Part shown: positions 48,300-59,449 of the stretch, piece after piece
Position numbering within the stretch: position 1 is the stretch's first letter
How the letters are laid out: each line of letters starts with the position of its first letter
NCBI GenBank assembly: GCA_010015655.1
Contig: ML976673.1
Coordinates: 576,615 to 640,614, forward strand
Reading direction: 5' to 3'
Source: Bimuria novae-zelandiae CBS 107.79
Lineage: Eukaryota > Ascomycota > Dothideomycetes > Pleosporales > Didymosphaeriaceae
Length of the DNA: 64,000 bases
Notes under the pieces: generated by a model
Told to the model about the DNA's origin: nothing
Databases searched by the model: none
What the model saw: only the letters and a program-made list of their open reading frames with translations
Program-made: the position numbers and the translations under genes

Positions 48300-51200
48300 A
48301 TTAGTATTAGTGTATATAGATACTATTAAGATCGTTGCTATCTATTCGACGCAGGCCCTTTAGGCGCTTAGTAATATTAATAAGGCTAATTTAGCGTATA
48401 AAGTTTGTAAACTTCTATTTAAGTAGAATTTTTATAAGTCTATTAGCAGGCATATAATTAGTAGGGACTTATTTAATATTAATACGTAAGGTAGTAACTT
48501 CTTATTAAATTTAGAGCTAGTAGATATTAACGTGCTTAACCTTTATATAAAGTTTATTTTATTATTTAGTAATAATACTAATAGTTTACTAATTATTACA
48601 CTAAATAGTAAGTATATAATTAAGGGTAAAGTTAATACTAAAGAAGAATTATATTTATTCTTTTATTTATAAGTTAGTAAGTAATAAAGCAAGTAATTTA
48701 AATTTTATAGTTAATTTTATAACTATACGTTATACTATTAACTTCTAGTTAATTATTAGTTTATTAAACTTAAAAGTATAGCCTTAAGAATTTTAATAAG
48801 TTTTAGCGTATAAGGCGTTAGAAGATCTAAAAAAGAGAGAATTATAGTATATTAAATTATTAAATAAATACTTAGCTATGTCTTACGCGCTTATAGAGGT
48901 TTTAAGAGTAAAAGCTTTTATGCTAAGCAGGTAGCGCTAGGTCTTATAAATTTTTAAAACGTAAGACTTTCTTAGATTAGTAAGGTAGCAGGTAAAGACA
49001 ATGTGTATTTAAGCAACGTTAGGTCTTCCCTAAATAGTAATATATACTAAGGAGCTAACTAGTTACTAACAAAGCTTTATTTAAGTAGTATCTATTTTCT
49101 TAGTAGATTATAGTAACTAGTTCTCTAATAGTAAAATATTTAGAGCTTTACTTGTAGCTTTAATACTAAATTAAGCGTATACCTTATCGATAAACGCGTC
49201 TTAAATTAGCTATATCTTATATAGCGCTTAATCGCGTACAATATAGATTCTAAGAAACTAGGTAAAATTTCCTATAGCTTTAATATTATATAGGTCTACT
49301 AGATTCTTCTTAAAGGACCTGTAGTAATAGGTATTAGACTAATAATATGCTATAATAATATTGTTAATATAAATAAATAGGATAAGCTAGTGGCTTATAT
49401 ATAAGTAAGAAAAGCCTTTAACTAGCTTTAGGCCTAGCTTAATAAGCTATTAACGTAGCTTATTATACTATAGGATTAGTAACTCCTTTAGGCTATATAG
49501 GGCGCGGAGCACTAGTATAATCTTGCCTTTAGTATAGTAGAATACCTTAGGTATTTTAGTATATAGTTTTTAATTAATCTTAGCATTTAGGAAGGTAGTA
49601 GGGATATTATACTACTTTAGTTTTAACCTAAAGTAATTAGTAATTATAATAAAAGTATAAAAGTTATAAATCGCAAGTATAGTAGCGTACGTATTATTAA
49701 GTAGAGCTTAAAGATCTCCTTAAATAATAAGTTAAGCTTTAAACTATAAGAGGTATCCTTCTTCGTTAATCTTATATATAAATATTTATATTAATAGTAG
49801 TACCTTAGCGTCTATAGTAGCCTTTATTTTTATAGTCTTCTTAAAGACTTTTTTAGCGCGTAGAGCTTACTACTTAACCTCTATAGCGTATTAAAATTAA
49901 TTCCTAAATATATATATGTTAAGCTACTTTACTATCTTTAGTAAGGATAGTAATTAAAACTAATAAATTTTTAGTATCTTATCTATAGAAGGTCTAGAGC
50001 GAATCTTAGTTAAAAAGGTATAAAGATAGTTAATAAAAGGTATAGCTCCTAGCGCTATAGTGTATATATAAATTATAAAATTATTAAGATCTTTCTACTT
50101 TTAACTACGTTTACTAGTAAGTATTAAGTTTATATTAGTTAGGTCTAAGTTAATATTTTATAGAGCTTTTTTGCCGCGTTAGCGATTGCCTTTAAGTATT
50201 ATATTATTTTTAAGTGTCTAAGTACTTATAGTAGTAAATATTATAGGTCTTAGAGTAGACAGCTATTACTATACTAATTTAAATATATTATTAACTTACT
50301 TACCCTCTACCTAAGAGCCTATAGCTCTTAAAGCTAAGGTTATAGGTGTCTTTACTAGGCGGTAATGTTAATAAGTAGTTAATAGATCTTTAATACTAAT
50401 ATAATTTTATTAATATTCTTTTAAATATTTAAGTAGTTTAATTATTTTTTTAAGCACTAATCCTAATGCGTATCTATTTATTTTATTAAAAAAAAGAATA
50501 GGCTTAAATATAACGTTGCAGGTAATAATTATAGTATCTTTTATAAGTAGCTAGATATAGAAAATATTAGTACCTTAGTAATTAATAAGTTAGCTAATTA
50601 GAGTGCGCGATTTAAGCTTATTAGTAACTTTTAAATTATAATTATAGACGTAGGCGGGATAGCTAATAGGCCTTATATAAGTAATAAGTAGCTTTCGTCC
50701 CTATACTATCTCGTACGGTGTCTTCCAGCCTAGTGCTTTGGTAGGCGTGCGGTTGAGGATGTATGCGGCGGTGCGATACAGCTTATGTAATAGACTCTTT
50801 GGCAGATTAGCGTGTATGCGCATAGCGCATGCTTGCTACGTTAATACTTTACTAGCGCGTTTAATAAGTCTATTTATTTTTTTATACTAGGTAGTGCTGG
50901 CTTATATAGCATGCTTAGTTTTTTTATTATATTAATAAAATTATTTCTAAATCCTTTCTTATTATTACATTAAATAGTAACTACGTTAGCGTTATACACG
51001 CGCTAGATTTTATAAATTAAAACTATAAGCTAGTGTATAAGGGTTAGCTTATCCTTTTACTTAACTATAGTAATTTTATGCTACTTTAAGTACTTGTCTA
51101 TAAAGTGTAGGGCGTACTTACTGCCATCGATATACTCCTCTCTTATAGGAAAAATATAGATAAAATTTATTATAATTTAACAGAAAGGTTATTATGCACG

Positions 51201-53280
51201 GCTCTTATCTAGGCGTCTTAAAATAATATAAGTTATTTAAGCTTTAATATATATTTAATAGAAATAATTAAAGTAGTCTCCTATTAGTTAAACGCTAGTA
51301 ATATTTAATTTAAGTTAATTAACTACTTTCTAGCCCAGATAGCCCTATATTTAATAAGTAACATGTTAATTAACAACGTTAGTTAGCTTTAGTGTATATA
51401 ACAGGCAATATAATGCTCTAAACATACTTAGTATTAAGTAAAGTAATAATAGAGGTAGTTAATGTAATAGCTCTGCGTTAATAAGCTAGTAACCTTTATT
51501 ATACATAAGTTATATAATAACGTAGGACGGCTAATGCATATACAGGATATCTTAGCTAGAGTTAAAGTAGATAGACTCTATATAACAGCAAGCAAGTCCT
51601 AATACACTTGTAAGAAAGCCTTTGACGTACGCGACGTGCGTTAGCTCTAGCGTCTATAGTCTATATAGAATACGAGCGACGAGTTTTATCGTGCCCTAAG
51701 CTATAATAATGATATAGCTATTACTAGCATAGAGGTAATAACACTTTAAATTATTATTTATCCTCTTCTAGCTATACTATAACTCTGTATTAATAACGTA
51801 GGTGTTTAACCCTAGATTAACAATCTATTAATTAATAAGCTTAGTTTTATTAGTATTATTTTTAACTATTATTATAAGCTCTTTTTTAGACTTAGTATTA
51901 GTATCTAGCGTAATTATATTTAAAACGTTATTTAATTAAGATTCGAGTAATTCGAGTTTAAAAAAATTAACTTAATTAATACTAATATATAATAGGCTAA
52001 TAACTACTATAAAGGTATTATTATCTTTAGTAGGAGGATTACTATTATTAATTTATAATAATTAAGTATTTTATAGTTATTAGGCTACCTATTTAGTTAA
52101 AGTAGTCTTAATACGCTTATTAATTTTAGGGTTTTTTATACTTTCTTAACCTTTTATATAGCTTTAGTAGTAGGCTAATAGTCCTTTAGACGTTATAGGT
52201 ATTATATATTAAGGATAAAGTAGTTAGTATACTAGTACTTTTTTTTTATAGATATAGTTTTTAGATAGCTTATCTTAGTTATAACTACTATTTTAGCTAT
52301 TATTATATTTAGGATTAACTTGTTTAGCGATACCTAGCTTAGTAGTAGATATTATTAGACCTATTAAGTATAGTTTTATATAGCGTAGATAGGTAATTAT
52401 TTTAGTAACGTAAGTTTTTAAAAATAAAATCTTAGCGATAGTACCTTATACTTTATACTTAAAGATTTTACGCAGGCAGGACGTGGCGTACTTTTAATTA
52501 AGCACTTTATAAGTAATAAGGAAGTCCTCTTATAGTTAATTACTATTAGTCTTAGGTAGGCTAATAGCCTTACTCTAAGCTATAATATATACCTAATTTA
52601 AAAACTATTACTTAATCTTTTTTATAGCTCGTAGCGTAGTTTTAAAGGTATTATATTTATTAGCTAGCTTATAATAGCGCGTCGCGTCTATAAGTTAAAA
52701 AAACCTTTTAAAAATAACTAGTTAATTCTATAAGGTATTATAATTTTTAATTAGGTATATGTAACGTATAGTAATTATTTTACTAATATATATATTTAGA
52801 TTAGCTAGTGCCTTTATTTAAGTATAATACTTATTATAATAGCGTTCTTATTAATCGTATTCCTATTAATATAAGTCTTAATTATTAATAATAAGGTAAG
52901 AGAGCCTAGTAGCTTTAAGTTTATAATTAGTAAGTTAAGGCATAATTAGTTTTTATAGTTTAAGGAAATTCTCCTTTACTATATTAAAATTAATATATTA
53001 CTAAAAATTATATTAATTAGCAACGTCTTAGCGAATAAATAATTAAGTAAACTAATTATTTAGTATATTTAGTATAATAGTAACACGCGTTACTGTAGGG
53101 TTAGACCTAATAGCTATTATAAAGGCTATAGTTAACTATATTAATAGATCTAAGTAGAGATCCTAGTATATACGTTATAAGAACGCGGTAACAGGTGCGT
53201 TATAAAGAACGTAGTATAGCAACGTGCAGCTCGTGTATTAAGTAACGTTATAGTAGTAGGTAAGAACAATCTAAGGTGCA
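48300..53280 (-). pseudogene. copia gag-pol relic
   Basis: Heavily RIP-mutated polyprotein, minus strand. Recognisable pieces are an integrase C-terminal region at about 50690-50860 (see element entry) and a reverse-transcriptase active-site box at 49348-49377, which now reads FIYINNIIIA where the family has a Y-V-D-D core. Both aspartates appear as Asn, the result of G-to-A change. No open frame longer than 60 codons remains over 5 kb. Confidence 0.8.
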
Positions 53281-53281
53281 A

Positions 53282-53295
53282 GCCAGGCTCATAAC
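53282..53295 (-). promoter_or_regulatory. copia primer-binding site, complementary to the initiator-tRNA anticodon arm
   Basis: In minus sense the bases directly after the 5' LTR read GTTATGAGCCTGG. GTTATGAGCC is the complement of GGCTCATAAC, the anticodon-loop sequence of eukaryotic initiator tRNA-Met. Drosophila copia and yeast Ty5 are primed by a half tRNA-iMet at this internal position. Confidence 0.65.
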
Positions 53296-54609
53296 TGTCG
53301 CGGTGAGCAGAGCGCTGAGCGGACAGTACGCAGTGGAAAAGATTGTTGGATTAAACTAAGGTTGTACTATCTAGGAGCTACAGAAGGTATAACGTGTCCG
53401 TGCACCCAATGCACGGATTCAGCCAATGCACGCCGAACATCCGACGCGTCAAAACTCCCTACTTTCAACACGCGATAACTCCACCAATATGGATCCAATT
53501 CAAGCTGCGATAGATGAGATCGAATCGCGAGAACCAGGAGAAGATTTTTCATATACAGAAATTGCTACCAGATATGGTGTTAATCGATCTACACTCTCAC
53601 GAAGGCACCGAGGTGTTACCGCGACGCGTGCAGCCAACACAATCAATCAGCGAAAGCTCAACCCACAGCAAGAGCAGGAGCTTGTACGATATATCAAAAG
53701 GCTCACAGAGAGACATATACCTCCTACTAGAGAGATGATACAGAATTTTGCCTCGACGATAGCAAAGGAGCCAGTCAGCGAGAGCTAGGTTACCCGCTTT
53801 ATCAACCAACACAGCATTCATCTCATCTCGCAATGGACCGTCGGCATGGACAGCAATCGCCACAAAGCTGATTCAGTGGATAAATATCGCCTCTATTTCA
53901 ACCTTGTACACAGTAAGATCGATTAATATCGCATAGATCCTCGTCATATCTACAATATGGATGAAAAAGGTGTCCTGATCGGTATCGTTGGTAGAACAAA
54001 GAGGATATTCAGCAGACGAATGTGGGAGAAGAAGGAGGTTAGGGCATCACTCCAGGATGGCAATCGCGCGTGGATCACGCTCCTAGCATGTATCTGCGCT
54101 GATGGATCAGCTTTGCCGCCAAGCCTTATCTATAAGGCTGCCAACAAGGACATCCAATCAAGCTGGGTAGAGGATATCAAGGCAGGATATTATAAAGTCT
54201 TTATTACCTCATCATCCTCTGGCTAGACGAACAACGATATCGGGCTTGCCTGGCTTAAGCAGGTGTTTGATCGCTGTACAAAAGAGAAGGCTTAACGATC
54301 ATATCAACTTTTAATTATAGACGGCCACGGATCTTATGTTACTATAGACTTTATTAACTACTATAATTAAAATAGGATCCTGCTTGCTGTCCTGCCTCCT
54401 TATTTAACTTATATACTTTAGCTACTTAATATTGCGATGTTCAAGCCTCTATTAATAGCCTACTTAGCAGAGCTATCAAGATACCTTTATAGAAGCCAGG
54501 GCCTAGCTTCTATCACCAAAGGCGACTTCTTTCCCCTATTCTGGAATGCGTGGAAGGCCTCTTTCAAGGAATCAACTATCCTTAGCTCTTTTAGAGCCAC
54601 AGGTATATC

Positions 54610-54622
54610 GCCACCTAATCCT
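54610..54622. repeat. target duplication of the non-LTR insertion, left
   Basis: GCCACCTAATCCT, identical to 55521-55533. Confidence 0.85.
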
Positions 54623-55520
54623 CACCGAACATCAACTTTTCCAGGTCACCAAAAGGTCGATATCTATTAATTTTTTGTTAAAACACGACTTAAATGCCTT
54701 CGTAAATCTATTTTCCAGCGTCCTCTTTTAGCTATAGGCGTTGTAGCAGGCGCGCTACCCTATTTTCTCTTTTAGCTCCCTAATAAGCTAAAATCTTTTT
54801 AAAATAGCCCGTGCGCCGCTTAGATTTTCACGTTTAGTTAAAGGCCACAACTATAGCTAAGACAAGGAGACAGTCGTAACACTCCTTACTCTTACAAGAT
54901 ATAGGCACCTGCTAGGCCTAAATACAAAGGCTCTCTATACGAAGAGCTATAGCACGATTTGATAGAGCACTAGCTCTTAATACCTATAATAACGAGAGCT
55001 GCCTGTAGCTCTCTAAAGACTAACTATTAGCGTCCTTAACCTGACACAACACGCAAACAAGGCAGCCAGCCTGGCCTTATATTATACAACTCTTAGGGAT
55101 AAAGAAGAAGGACAGGCCTAGCTCTACCTTCCTACTACACCTATCTCCTTTGACACAGGCATCGCCAAGCCTGGTACAAAGGCTCTCCTCGCGCAGAGCC
55201 ACGGCTCCAATTTAACAGAGCACTGGCTCTCCACACCTATCTACTCTTTCCTTTTCTTTCTTCTCACAGCACTAAACTGCCTCTAAACACACACAAGGAA
55301 TTTACCCTAATATACATACACTGCTTAGTCTCCCTAACAGGAAGGGGAGCTATAGCTTAAAATAGTAGCAATACCCGCGCAGGCAAGAAATGCTTTTTAA
55401 GGTAGTATATTAGTACTATAATTCTATAGCTTAGCACGTCGTATATGCCCTTCGGGAGGCGAGATAGTGGACTTAATCCCTATTAACTAGACAAAAAATG
55501 AATACCAACCAACCAACCAA
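54623..55520 (+). mobile_element. 0.9-kb non-LTR retroelement-like (LINE/SINE-type) insertion
   Basis: Flanked by a 13-bp direct repeat GCCACCTAATCCT (54610-54622 and 55521-55533). The host transposase frame is continuous when the insert and one copy are ignored (..PPNP then NPILNRF..). The long duplication and the A-rich/CCAA-repeat 3' tail (about 55490-55520) indicate target-primed insertion rather than a DNA transposon. No coding domain was recognised. Inside, a stretch of about 90 bp occurs twice (54898-54987 and 55152-55240), the first copy carrying many C-to-T and G-to-A changes. It could be a 5'-truncated LINE end or a SINE. Confidence 0.75.
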
Positions 55521-55533
55521 GCCACCTAATCCT
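55521..55533. repeat. target duplication of the non-LTR insertion, right
   Basis: GCCACCTAATCCT, identical to 54610-54622. Confidence 0.85.
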
Positions 55534-56522
55534 AACCCTATCCTTAATAGGTTCACCCAGGATCAAGAATCAGGCAATAGCTCCTTATCAGGGCTTAGCA
55601 ATTATAACTAGAGAAAAATAGATAGGCTTGTACGCTCTGCAGTAAGTAATTAAAGTAGCAAGAATACATAGAAGCTTCGTTAATTACTCCACCACCTATC
55701 TGTTAAAAATGAGCTGCTTAAGCATGACAACAATAGGCTTAGGCAGGCGCTATCTATTAAGAAGAAGCGTAATAAGAAGAGTAAAGCTCTAGACCTTTAA
55801 CAGCGCTAGGAGTATTATAGTAGGGCTATCTTATAGTTACTAAGGAAAGTAAGGGAGGCACGTTATCGTTAATTAATTAAGGAGCAAGAGGATAAGTAGT
55901 AGTAGCTTTAAAAAGTAAAAATAGCAGAGCTAAAGAAGGTAGCTAAGCTATACAAGGAGAAAATCTAGCAAGAAAAGCGTGCAGCGAGAGAGGCAGCGAA
56001 GAAGGCAAAGGAGACGGAGAGAGCTAAAAAGGCAGCTCAGCGCACTGCCCAGAAGTCTGCCGATAACGCTAAAAAGGCTCTACAACTATCCCAAAGGAGT
56101 AAGAGAAAAGCTTCTCAGCCATCTCCACAGAGCAGAAAGCGTCAGAAACGTGTTGTTAATGCTACGGATGTTGGGGAGGCCTTAAAGGGCGCATCTGCTG
56201 CCCCAACCAAATCCACACGGAGCGGCCGCGACGTCAAGCTTCTAGATAGATTTAAATAGTGCAAATGAATCGCAGCTATCGATTTGCTATCCTAGTAGAA
56301 AATCTTATAATAATATTGTTTGTGGGTGGTTCTGCAGCCTTATTTCTAATAGAGCGTTTATGGTGTTCGGCGTGCATTGGCTGAATCCGTGCATTGGGTG
56401 CACGGACACGTTACGTGCGCAGGCACAAACAACGCTAGTCCTAGATAAGTAGAAGGAAGGTTGCAACCACATCATGGTAGGAGCAACTATCTCGCAGGGT
56501 AGGAGCCATAAACCGTGACATT

Positions 56523-59131
56523 ATGTCACGTTTATCGCCTACGCCATCGATTGTGTACGACTCCGAGGTGGAGTTGCCCGATAGGCCCGCAACGCCTGCC
56601 TCCAGCATCAGCGTCAACTCGCTTATAGCGTCTTGTCCAGAGACGTCTGATGGTGAGTCGGATGGTCAGCAAGGACAACCGTCGCCCGAGCGACGTTGCG
56701 AAGGGAGGCCAGAGTTCAAGAAACCCCGCCGTCGCCATCACCGTGAGCCTGTCGACCTGTCGGACGTCGACCTCAGCGATCTGTGGACCCAGAGTTGCGC
56801 AAGGATCGCGATCACCTGCCTCCACCGGAACTGGAGTACGACACCCTCGACGAAGCCATGAACGCCGTTACCGCCTGGGGAAAGGATCACGGCGTCAAAT
56901 ATAGTATACAGGGCTGGTCTAGAGGAGGCCGCTATCGTCGTCTGATGGCTTGTAGTCGTCACGGGAAGCCTAAGGATACCCACAAGATAGGCGAGAAGCG
57001 CAAAAGGCCGGGTGCCTCCAGCGATCGGATCGGCTGCCATATGCAGTTCTGGATTGTTGCCATGGACTATACGGACCTGGACAACTGCCAGTGGAGGGTT
57101 TTACACTGTCTTGACCGTAAATCGATCGTCCATAACCATCCGCCTGAGATGGATTCGCATACATTTGCCGCCTATCGTCGGGCAACGCGCAACGATGAGA
57201 TGAGACAGAAGCTTCAAGAGATCTGGCCGCTTGCTAGAGGCGCCAAACAAGCGCTGTTATTGCTCAAGCAGCACTTCCCGGAGTCAAATTGGACACGCTC
57301 TGATGTCCGTAATGAGTACCGGGCCTGGCAGCGGCGTGAACTGAGTAATCGTACGAAAGTTCAGGTGTTGTTCGACAAGCTAGTCGAAGAGGACTACTTC
57401 TATCAGTGAGTTAAAGCTCTTTGATATACGGTAGTTGCTAAGCTCTCTTAAGCTAACTCAACCGTACCCAGCTATAAGCTAGACGATAAGGATCGCATCG
57501 ATTACCTCCTCATGATCTCGCCACTCTGCCTATCGCAGTTCAAAAGCGCTCCAGACGTGCTCCTGCTCGATTGCACCTTCAAGACAAACAAGTACGGCAT
57601 GCCGCTGCTTAATTTAGTAGGCTCAAACGGAAACAATCGGATCGTACACCTGGGAGTAGTCCTAATGCGGCACCACGATGAAGCAGCCTTTGAGTGGGTG
57701 TTCAACCACCTCAAAGTCAAATTTGATGCCGAAGGCGTCACCATAAAACTATTCATAACCGACAATGACTCAGGGTGTGTAAACGCCTTAAATAGGGTCT
57801 TCAACAATCCCAGAATCACCATGTGCCGCTGGCATATGAACAAGGACGTTCTTGCCTATCTACGATCGATCGTCCAGAAGGAGTTTGCCCGCCACCGAGT
57901 AGGCAAACGTTGGGTCGATAGCCCCGCCACCGAAGCCTTCATGAAGCTCTATTACAAGACGCGACGCTCGAGGACGATTGATGAGTTCGAAGTCAACCTC
58001 TCCGCCATCGAAAGAACGTCGAAAGCCGCCCATAAGTACCTAAATCGGTACTGGTTCAACAACCACAAGGACAAGCTTATCGACTGCTGGGTAAACGCTC
58101 ATGTAAATTATGGCCTTACAGCGACGTCAAAAGCGGAAGGTGCCCATCGAGTGATTAAGGAGTGGCTTCAGAGCAGCAGAGCAGACGTCCTTTGGCTGTT
58201 CCGCCGCCTTGATATATTTTATAAAGAACATGTAGAACACAATCGGATGGCCGACGCGAGGGCCAACAGGGGCATCCGCCAGGATTGTCAACACCCAATA
58301 TTCGCCTCCGTCGTCTGCAGGATAACTCGTTACGCGCTCGCCCTTACTGCCAACCAGCTATCCAAGGCAACTGAGGAGCTACGCCAGGAACAGCTCAACC
58401 TGACCTACCGACCGAAGCCCTGTACGAACTTTTACAATGCGTCTCTTGGTATGCCTTGTCGGCATGACCTAAAGGAGATGCTGGCCAACTCAGCTGTTTT
58501 GCAAGCCTCCGATTACGACCCACATTGGTGGGTGCACCGACGACAAGCATCTCACCTGCCTATAATCGCTACACCAATGGAGCCATATGTAATCCAATCA
58601 CGGCGTCAAGTACGGCATATAAGAGGCGGCGGAGTAAGCGGCAATCGACGCGACCCCAGCCTCCACGAGCGTCTCGACGGTAATCACCCGGCGCCGGCAC
58701 CTACGCCAGATATGATGCCTCAGCGTATGAGAGCGCCTTCATCGACAACACCTGCCTCAGGCACTCATTACGCACACGCAAATCCCGAAGACAACATCAG
58801 CTCGCAAGCCACCGTTGGCACGCCCTACCGACCGATCGCACCTCGTCCAAATGGCCGTTACCCCCCTCTGCCAGCACATACGCAGTCAACACCTATACAG
58901 AGTGGGCAGATGGGCGGGCCGCTCTCAGGGCAAGTCCAAGTGGCAAACAGCCAGGTGAATATATACTGTGGGCCACAATACTACCTTCCACCGTCAGGGC
59001 AACCGTCAGGGCAGCCACCAGCCTACACGAATCCATATTACAGATCTCCTTACAGTCAACACTATCGCTTTCCTGTACCATCGCGAGCATATGGGTACGC
59101 CGGCCAATCTACGCTGTATTATCAAGAGTAA
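56523..59131 (+). CDS. Hop-like MULE transposase, probably with one frameshift
   Basis: DDE transposase of the Mutator superfamily, cutting and pasting elements with matching end repeats. The ATG at 56523 lies inside the copia target duplication. Residues 1-85 are acidic and Ser-rich. A FAR1-like DNA-binding region follows (DEAMNAVTAWGKDHGVKYSI, CSRHGKPKDT, IGCHMQFWIV, HNHPPEMDSHTFAAYRRATR). Intron 57406-57471 joins to the MULE catalytic domain: first Asp in VLLLDCTFKTNKYGMPLL, second in LFITDNDSGCVNAL with CRWHMNKDV, and Glu in SKAEGAHRVIKEW. The C-terminal tail is Pro/Gln-rich. The total of about 848 residues is near the Hop value I recall (836). The frame switches from that of the ATG to the next one near 56781 (SDVDLSDL / VDPELRKDRD), consistent with one lost base. 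The rest is open, with normal composition. Confidence 0.85.
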
Positions 59132-59292
59132 TGTCTCACACTGGCAGATTTGCCAACAAGCCGGCTGGCCAATTGGCTCGTTTAGTTTCTTGCAACGTCA
59201 AACCTTTGAGCCTAACTTCTCTGTCAAAGTCGTGTTTAATGAAAAGAGATCCTTTTACGGTAGGTCATGTGATGCGTGATTGGGTTAATGAG

Positions 59293-59318
59293 ATTCCACC
59301 AGGTTGACCTGGTGGAAT
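59293..59318. repeat. perfect hairpin near the MULE right end
   Basis: 12-bp arms ATTCCACCAGGT / ACCTGGTGGAAT separated by TG, 160 bp after the transposase stop and 58 bp before the right repeat. It could be a terminator-like or transposase-binding structure. Confidence 0.7.
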
Positions 59319-59449
59319 GTTTGCTCATACATGTTCAAGGCCCTAGCCTGCGGCTTTCTTTTGAACGCGAGATCACCTGATGGTCATGTAAGCGTCGTTA
59401 CGATACCACACTTTCATTTACAAAATATGAAACGCCGGTTTAGGCGCTA

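Larger units (their letters stand above)
53489..56257 (+). pseudogene. Fot1/pogo-like transposase relic, interrupted by a non-LTR insertion
   Basis: Starts at the ATG of MDPIQAAIDEIESREPGE. The N-terminal helix-turn-helix region (YTEIATRYGVNRSTLSRRHRG) and CENP-B-like region are open to a TAG at 53786-53788, where Trp is expected. Downstream, boxes of the DDE domain are readable: HIYNMDEKGVLIG, LLIIDGHGSYVTIDFINYYN and FFPLFWNAWKASF. The frame ..GISPPNP (54600-54622) continues after the 0.9-kb insertion as NPILNRFTQDQESG (55534..). A coiled, Lys/Ala/Glu-rich C-terminus (KKAKETERAKKAAQRTAQK) ends in SGRDVKLLDRFK. Several stops; inactive. Confidence 0.85.
53392..56411 (+). mobile_element. Fot1/pogo-like transposon inside the copia LTR
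   Basis: Perfect 48-bp inverted repeats (beginning ACGTGTCCGTGCACCCAATG) flanked by TA on both sides (53390-53391 and 56412-56413). It encodes a pogo/Fot1-type transposase relic on the plus strand. Without its own nested insertion it is about 2.11 kb. It shares the leader CACCAATATGGATCC and the N-terminal MDPI.AAI..I.SREPGE with the element at 59450, so the two belong to related families. Confidence 0.93.
48049..56520 (-). mobile_element. Ty1/copia LTR retrotransposon, RIP-decayed inside
   Basis: Two LTRs in the same orientation (48049-48251, and 53296-53391 plus 56412-56520) are flanked by the 5-bp duplication TTATG (48044-48048 and 56521-56525). Coding direction is minus: an integrase region at 50690-50860 reads LPKSLLHKLYRTAAYILNRT followed by PTKALGWKTPYEIV, a typical copia sequence. 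Next to the 5' LTR (minus sense) lies GTTATGAGCC, and next to the 3' LTR the purine tract GGGGGGTG. Without the nested DNA transposon the element is about 5.45 kb. The interior is TA-rich with stops everywhere, but the LTRs are almost unmutated. Confidence 0.92.
53296..56520 (-). repeat. copia 5' LTR, split by a Fot1/pogo-like element
   Basis: LTR pieces 53296-53391 and 56412-56520 are separated by a TA-flanked transposon. Relative to the other LTR it has GATTAAACTAAGG in place of GATTGAACTGAGG. Confidence 0.92.

Noticed and set aside
55540..55570. Possible telomere-like CCTAACCCTA stretch
   Set aside because: A single short occurrence that codes for NPNPILNR in the transposase frame; no array.
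53296..56520. Reading the TA-flanked inverted repeats around 53392-56411 as part of the LTR itself
   Set aside because: The other LTR (48049-48251) is continuous across this point, showing that the inverted repeats belong to an inserted element.
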